Shown piece by piece: positions 9,120-13,476 of a DNA stretch of 13,476 nt. Source of the DNA: Euperipatoides rowelli. Taxonomy: Eukaryota; Onychophora; Udeonychophora; Euonychophora; Peripatopsidae. The position numbers and the translations under genes are program-made. The stretch lies in assembly GCA_003024985.2 (NCBI GenBank), contig PXIH01S0013043.1, one strand, 5' to 3'. Position 1 is the stretch's first letter. Each line of letters starts with the position of its first letter. The notes under the pieces were generated by a model that was not told the origin of the DNA, did not search any database, and saw nothing but the letters and a program-made list of their open reading frames with translations.

Positions 9120-9200
9120 TATATAAAAATTTGACAAAACAAAAGGAAATATATTTAAAAAAGAAAATATTTTTTTATTTTCTTGTCAAACTTTTATATA
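9120..9200. repeat. Short AT-rich inverted repeat (stem-loop)
   Basis: TATATAAAAATTTGACAAAA (9120-9139) pairs with TCTTGTCAAACTTTTATATA (9181-9200) at about 18 of 20 positions. The intervening 41 bases are A/T-rich and partly self-complementary. It could be the remnant of a small foldback element or the terminal repeats of a very short MITE. It follows a TAA-repeat microsatellite (about 9109-9120). Confidence 0.7.
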
Positions 9201-10091
9201 ATAAATTAACAACATATTTTTATACTTTGTGTATATTTTATTGATTTTATTTGAATAATAATACCGTAATAATAAATCTTTAATTCCATAGATACATAAA
9301 TATATACAACACATTTGAATATTTTTACATTAATTTAAAACAATTATTTTCATAATCTAATAGTAAATTGATGGCCAACTTTAGCTCGGGATAAACAAGA
9401 GAAGTTGGCTTGGTTATTGTGAGCTGTACTCTGCATAGCGGTACCCTCCTTCCACCAACTAATATGGTGTACTGCTAAAGCAGAATTTGAGCAGTGTAAG
9501 CTCATAATAAAAAGCTACATATAACATTGCAAATTCTTTACACATATAATTCTGTACATGATGTATTTGCAGAATTTGTTACAATTGATTTCAAAAATTC
9601 TTGGAAATCAGATCCACCAAGTTCGTACAAGAACACTAGTTTTCAGAGGGACGAGATAAAAGGTTTAACCTGTTAATTTCATCTTTAACTTTTTTTTTTT
9701 TTTAATTAAGGTCATTGAAAATAAATGGCAAAAATATATATTTTTTATGTAACCTTTTAGTTTGGAACCAATAAAATTAATATTCATTCAATATTTGATG
9801 CCATTCATTAAAAAATTACTGTGTTTTTTTTTGAATATGTCAAAATATGAAAATTAATATTATAAATGTTTTATGCACCACCCTGACCATTTGATCCCTT
9901 AATAAGTACAGTCTTAATGTCAGGGCCATAAGAAGTAAAACTCTGTTTAACCGAGCATATAAGTAATAAATGCAAATAGCAAAATAAACAAAAAAATAAA
10001 ATGTTTATATACTGTATGTTTAAAAAACAAAATAAGACAAACATTTATTAGAAAATGAGCGTCAGAGAGCGAACATTTTATAAATGCATAC

Positions 10092-10151
10092 CTGCAGTAT
10101 CATTTGATCTTCATAACGCTTCCTTGATAATTGGTCCTTATACTGGGAAAT
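10092..10151 (-). CDS. ATAD3: ATAD3 exon: coiled-coil region, YKDQLSRKRYEDQ motif
   Basis: This 60-base exon (20 codons, phase 0 at both ends) encodes ISQYKDQLSRKRYEDQMILQ. Its core aligns to the highly conserved ATAD3 motif Q-Y-Q/K-D-x-L-A/S-R-x-RY-E/D-DQ. The acceptor is TTTTCTTTTCAAG|ATT and the donor CAG|GTATGC. An alternative acceptor, TTTCCCAG|TAT, would shorten the exon by nine bases in frame. This is the most N-terminal ATAD3 exon I can identify with confidence. The roughly 100 residues that normally precede it are not recognisable in 10152-13476. Confidence 0.92.
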
Positions 10152-10470
10152 CTTGAAAAGAAAAGGAATACATAAGACTATATAAAATTTTAAAAGATAA
10201 AAACTAATTTGTTTTAAAATAAAGGGCAGTTAAACAACAAAGTCTTCAAATGGTTATATACTGTCTATTTTTTAAAAGTAGCCTATTTTGCTATATTTCT
10301 TTGGTGCAATTACATACAATGATTACCACATATGAGGCATACTTGAAATATTACAGGCCTCCCACTGACTAAAAAAAAGAGGACAATTTTGATGGAAAAA
10401 GTAGGACAAAACAATATGGACAGTATTTAATTATATTTATTTAAAGCCTCAAGGGGACCACTCACATACT

Positions 10471-10540
10471 GCCAGGGCCCCCACATCAGAATCAGGGCTC
10501 CGGGACTGGAAATCCATTATACATAGCCCTTTTTGTTACG
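10471..10540 (+). repeat. Dispersed GCCAGGGCCC repeat, copy C (longest form)
   Basis: In order it carries GCCAGGGCCC, CCACATCAGAATCAGGG, CGGGACTGGAAAT and AGCCCTTTTTGTTAC. The first, third and last blocks are shared with copy B at 6514-6546, and the second and third with copy A at 6038-6105. It is therefore the copy that links the other two into one family. It is GC-rich against an AT-rich background and has no open frame of note. Confidence 0.65.
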
Positions 10541-10989
10541 GGGACTATTGTTTGTTAATATTTGATAAGCTTTTTTTTTGTTTGCTTGAATGTTTCGTTG
10601 ACTTCTTGTCGAATTTGGTAACCTTTTTTTTTTTTGGTTGTAATAATATACTGCTAAATAAATGAAAATATTCCATAATGACAGTTATTGATTTGTTGCT
10701 TTAATTTTCAGGTGTAGCCTATAAAATAATGTATTGAGCGCTGTATATTGTATACGCATTATTATGACCAGTTGACTACGGATGATTTATTTATTTTATT
10801 TTTACTCCGCGATTATCACAAAGTATGTTCTTCTGGGTCCAAATTGAAAAATAAAAATAAATAATCTTGAAAAATAAAAATAACTAATGAATCATTAAAT
10901 TTTCTTGTAAATCTAATTTTCAATGCTACAAAAATTAAGAATTCATAATTTATTTAAAATTTTTATATTAACTAATGCGTGCTGCCATT

Positions 10990-11165
10990 TTAAAGTTCTG
11001 CTCGGTTCCTGCTTTTGTCCAGAGCCGTCGAGAACCAGGTTCTAAGAATCTATTTTCAGGTTCTAGGAGCTTCTCAGACACCGAGAACAAGACATCTCGA
11101 ATGCCCAGAACTGGTTCTACTAGGTTCAGAACCAGTTCTGAACCTATTCTTGAACGGGGCCCCTA
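10990..11165. repeat. GC-rich cluster of GGTTC/GAACC palindromes
   Basis: Within about 175 bases GGTTC, GTTCT, GAACC and AGAAC recur many times. GGTTCAGAAC (11123-11132) and GTTCTGAACC (11135-11144) form a perfect 10-base inverted repeat around CA. AGAACTGGTTCT (11107-11118) is the exact reverse complement of AGAACCAGTTCT (11128-11139). GAACCAGGTTCT occurs near 11033-11044. The patch is far richer in G+C than its flanks. Two overlapping plus-strand frames of 63 codons run through it, but the repetitive composition explains them and I do not call a gene. Confidence 0.75.
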
Positions 11166-11451
11166 GACAACATGTGCATCCCGGGACACATGAAAACAAT
11201 GTCTAATGCAACCCACACCTTTATTAGAACAAAATTAATTTACTAACTTCATAATCGTCACATTGTCTAGTCTCAATGATATTAATTTTACATGTCACTT
11301 TAAAATTAATTTTGACCCCTACAAAACTAGCTATGGGGGTCACAATGACCCTCACCTAAAATTTTCTAGCTCAATCACTGTGTATAGATGTCGGAAATTA
11401 TTGCTTTGAAGAGGTATCTTCGTGAAAAAAATACCAATCTAAATGAACACT

Positions 11452-11467
11452 TATATATATATATATA
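11452..11467 (+). repeat. (TA)8 microsatellite
   Basis: Eight TA units lie in otherwise A/T-rich sequence. The run has no visible link to a gene. Confidence 0.9.
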
Positions 11468-11589
11468 AATAAAAATCTCTGGGGTGGATAATAATATAGA
11501 TAGATCTTGTGTATTCAAAAAGATAGAGGGGTAGACAACTTTATTGAAGGGCTTAATTGTGCATGCAAGTGTAATTTGTTATATTAAGT

Positions 11590-12180
11590 TAAAGTATACA
11601 CAGCCACTACCCAATCGTTAGTAACCAGAGAACCTGCCTCGTGATAACGGATTCCTGGAAGGTGATCTGTGCAACCCTACTTCTTATGGGGTTAGAAGTG
11701 ATCAGACCTAATTATGCTTAAATGGGCAGGCAAAGTCTTTAAACGGGCATAATGGTGGTAACAGCCCTATAAGAGGACTAGATCAGCAAGGTGTCTATAG
11801 GTCTGACCCCCACAAGGGACGATGCCAAATAGCAGTGTCTTAATAAACTTAAAAAAAAAATTAGCTTATGTTGTAAAAGATAGAAATGTAAAACTGAGTA
11901 GATATAGAGCTGAAATAAAAATATATAACAAGATATTATATAAAAAAATTGTGAGCAATAATAACCAGATGGAACTGCCTACTCAAGGATGAGTGGTTGA
12001 CAAGGACTTTGTAAAAGCCTTGAATCCAAAAAGGGGTGTCCTCTCTGAAGATTGCTTCAGTGATATCAAGACTGTATCACCTACCAGGCGGTGGGAAAGA
12101 GTATTTTAACTAGCTTGGGAAAAAAAGGTTCAAGTATACAATGATTGTGGGGGTTCCTCTGAAATCCTGAGCATAAAAAT
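11590..12180 (+). repeat. Unclassified GC-richer block, probably an old mobile element
   Basis: Two GC-richer stretches (about 11590-11850 and 11965-12180) flank an AT-rich piece. On the plus strand a frame beginning near 11862 stays open to 12111 apart from one TGA after MELPTQG. It reads NVKLSRYRAEIKIYN, then later DKDFVKALNPKRGVLSEDCF and TVSPTRRWERVF. I do not recognise the protein. The composition and the single interrupting stop suggest a decayed element-encoded frame rather than a host exon. No terminal repeats, poly(A) tail or target duplication could be fixed. An unrelated unique sequence remains possible. Confidence 0.35.
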
Positions 12181-12641
12181 CGGTATTTTAAAAAATGTGC
12201 AACAATAAAAATAATAAATTGACGGGAGAATTTACGAGTCGAAACAGAGTTTAATTTAATGATTGGTTTATTGGAATTATAGTTTGAATAATTCTATTTC
12301 ATGTTCTTTTCCATCAGAAAACAGACAGACATCTACAACTGAGATATTGCAAAATAAATGTCCTACAACTAAATATTATCAAATATAAAAATATACTGAA
12401 TTTCTATCTGTATTGTCCTCAAAATATGAAGCAAATATCTCAAAAGCTAAAATATAAAAGTTTCTGATTTCTAATAACACTATATAATACCCAAAATATA
12501 AGGGGGGCAATAGGAAAAATCAATTTGAATGATTAAACATTAAAAATGACTAGGACAAAAAAATAAAAACAACATAAAAATAAATGAATAAATGGCAATA
12601 TTTCCACAACTACAATAAAAATAAATATAGCCTACACTTAC

Positions 12642-12698
12642 GCCTGCTGCAGACATGTCAAATTTTGAAGTCTTCCAAAGATCGAAGCGTTTAGTCAT
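12642..12698 (-). CDS. Possible first exon, 19 codons, maybe of ATAD3
   Basis: On the minus strand an ATG opens MTKRFDLWKTSKFDMSAAG and runs directly into a strong donor (GGC|GTAAGT). It ends in phase 0, the phase needed by the ATAD3 exon at 10151. The WKTSKFDMSAA piece loosely recalls the ATAD3 N-terminal W/Y-x-FD-x-x-A/G region, but the usual MSW-LFG start and the LERAAKAA stretch are absent. An acceptor-like TTTATCTACCAG lies 11 bases before the ATG (AG at 12711-12710). The exon may therefore begin at 12709, either by ordinary splicing or by spliced-leader addition. Coding character is supported by composition and splice signals; assignment to ATAD3 is inference. Confidence 0.4.
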
Positions 12699-12991
12699 GA
12701 TAGAAGAATCTGGTAGATAAATGGTTTTCTTTAAAAAAAATGTTCTTGATATGAAATGAAATTTTGAAAGGTGTAGGAAAAAAATGTTCAAGGTGAATTT
12801 TAATAGTTCAATCAGGAAACAAAAAAGTTCTGCTGATGAAGTGGGATCTCTAGGTTATATTTTTTAAAAAAAATTTAGCAAGTAGAAAATAAAATTTTCA
12901 ATGCAAGATAAATTGGATCAAATTAAATCTTCTAAAATGAGTGATCACAACGTTTGGAGACAGTCGAGAATTGTTCAGCTATCTTGGGACA
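12699..12991. other. Spacer between the unidentified gene and the 19-codon exon
   Basis: About 290 AT-rich bases. On the minus strand this would be the 3' UTR of the unidentified upstream gene. An ATTAAA-type hexamer occurs near 12799-12804 on that strand, but in sequence this A/T-rich it has little weight. No promoter element can be argued for. Confidence 0.4.
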
Positions 12992-13333
12992 TTAAGTAGA
13001 GTGATCCGGCCTCAAGCTGTCAAAGTGGGATAGATCAGTAGTGTAAACTGGCCTCATGTTCTTTAAGCTACAGAACATTATGGGACAAAGATCTGGTCCA
13101 CAGTGCTTGGCTTCGGCGATCCTCTGTTTCAGCTGGTTGGCTTCTCTTATGTTGAGGAAAAAATACCCTCTCTGCCGTCTGGAATCGGCCACAGCTTTTA
13201 ACTGGTCTAGGATTGGAGGTTTGATAGGAGCACTTGACATGTTAAGGTTAAAATTGACTGTTGTATAAACTTCAGCTGGGGCTGGATGCCTTTGGCTGGG
13301 TAGCACAAAATCCCCACAGCCGCTGATGGTGGA
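12992..13333 (-). CDS. Probable 3'-terminal exon of an unidentified gene
   Basis: On the minus strand an excellent acceptor (TACTAATTCAACCCACTTCCAG, a branch-point-like CTAAT about 20 bases before the AG) is followed by 113 codons and a TAA stop. The protein begins STISGCGDFVLPSQRHPAPA and contains KPPILDQLKAVADSRRQRGY and IREANQLKQRIAEAKHCG; it ends DSLRPDHST. It is soluble and basic with several Cys (HCGPDLCPIMFC) and no membrane segment. G+C content is clearly above the flanks, supporting coding. I do not recognise the family. The alternative is an intronless 82-codon gene starting at the internal ATG (13240). The plus-strand open frame at 13056-13268 is its shadow. Confidence 0.6.
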   Translation of the reverse strand, partial: STISGCGDFVLPSQRHPAPAEVYTTVNFNLNMSSAPIKPPILDQLKAVADSRRQRGYFFLNIREANQLKQRIAEAKHCGPDLCPIMFCSLKNMRPVYTTDLSHFDSLRPDHST

Positions 13334-13476
13334 CTGGAAGTGGGTTGAATTAGTATGGAAAATTACCAATAAGAATAGAAAGTAACACTTCGAGTATTAT
13401 GTCATTCATAGGTTGGGGCATCAAAGGGGGAAGGGTAGATCCAGGTTTGTTGTTGAACAGAGTATAGGATCCTATT
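13334..13476 (-). other. Intron of the unidentified gene, running off the right edge
   Basis: This is sequence upstream (minus strand) of the acceptor at 13335-13334. The branch-point-like and pyrimidine-rich region lies at about 13336-13365. No further exon is seen before the window ends. Confidence 0.5.

Larger units (their letters stand above)
8284..10091 (-). other. ATAD3 intron, about 1.8 kb
   Basis: This intron lies between two recognised exons. It contains the piggyBac-like fragment (8522-8990), an A20 run (9031-9050), a TAA microsatellite just before 9120, and the inverted repeat at 9120-9200. A GC-richer patch at about 9365-9505 has on the minus strand an open frame of about 51 codons starting MSLHCSNSALAVHH. 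I do not recognise it and it could equally be repeat-derived. The remainder is AT-rich without visible features. Confidence 0.65.
10152..12641 (-). other. Intron or intergenic stretch, about 2.5 kb
   Basis: If the 19-codon ATG exon at 12698-12642 belongs to ATAD3, this is its first intron; otherwise it is upstream or intronic DNA of unknown status. I scanned the minus strand for the missing ATAD3 N-terminal coiled coil and found no convincing exon. It contains the dispersed repeat copy at 10471-10540, the GGTTC/GAACC palindrome cluster at 10990-11165, a TA microsatellite, and a GC-richer unclassified block at 11590-12180. The rest is AT-rich. Confidence 0.6.

Noticed and set aside
10560-10640. 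Candidate missing ATAD3 coiled-coil exon on the minus strand (a frame reading YQIRQEVNETFKQ)
   Set aside because: There is no matching splice phase and no family signature, and it sits beside the dispersed repeat with homopolymers on both sides.
10975-11206. Two overlapping plus-strand 63-codon frames
   Set aside because: They are produced by the GGTTC/GAACC repetitive composition. The two frames overlap almost fully and neither resembles a protein family.
13056-13268. Plus-strand 70-codon open frame
   Set aside because: It is the shadow of the minus-strand exon at 13333-12992, which has the better acceptor, stop and codon pattern.

Overview
The window looks like nuclear genomic DNA from an AT-rich invertebrate animal. 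By eye the G+C content is roughly 28%, there are many A/T homopolymers, and short conserved exons sit between long introns bounded by GT-AG splice sites. I cannot name the species. Degraded Tc1/mariner and piggyBac transposase remnants, tRNA-derived repeats and an ATAD3 orthologue fit several phyla, such as molluscs, cnidarians or tunicates. No bacterial operon, CRISPR array or rRNA gene is visible.

The main gene lies on the minus strand and is read from right to left. Five exons (10151-10092, 8283-8214, 5648-5483, 4082-4013 and 3198-3043) join in perfect phase into 174 codons. They encode the coiled-coil region, the conserved pre-membrane segment and the transmembrane segment of ATAD3, the mitochondrial inner-membrane AAA+ ATPase. 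The AAA+ catalytic exons (Walker A and B) were not found at 1-3042, so they should lie beyond the left edge. The conserved N-terminal segment before the first recognised exon is also not recognisable. A 19-codon ATG exon at 12698-12642 ends in the matching phase and may be the first exon. At the right edge, 13333-12992 is a probable 3'-terminal exon of another minus-strand gene that I do not recognise. Its stop codon is only about 280 bases upstream of the acceptor-like site before the 19-codon exon.

From left to right: 1-1739 is AT-rich intron. About 1740-2870 holds a heavily mutated Tc1/mariner-type transposase copy (plus strand). 3043-5648 carries three ATAD3 exons. 5649-8213 is a repeat-rich intron with a C14 tract, a G13 tract, two copies of a GCCAGGGCCC-type repeat, and a large foldback element (7678-8083) whose two arms each carry a tRNA-like box A/box B unit. 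8214-10151 carries two ATAD3 exons separated by a piggyBac-like fragment and a short inverted repeat. 10152-12641 holds a third copy of the GCCAGGGCCC-type repeat, a GC-rich cluster of GGTTC/GAACC palindromes, and an unclassified GC-richer block. 12642-13476 holds the possible first exon and the unidentified terminal exon.

The window therefore shows one conserved mitochondrial gene whose introns have collected mobile-element debris. The points most worth following are the tRNA-like foldback element, the tight spacing at the right edge (possible trans-splicing or operon arrangement, or a same-strand tandem pair), the missing ATAD3 N-terminal exons, and the strong over-representation of TACCGGTA/TACCGTA/TACTGTA-type words across the introns.
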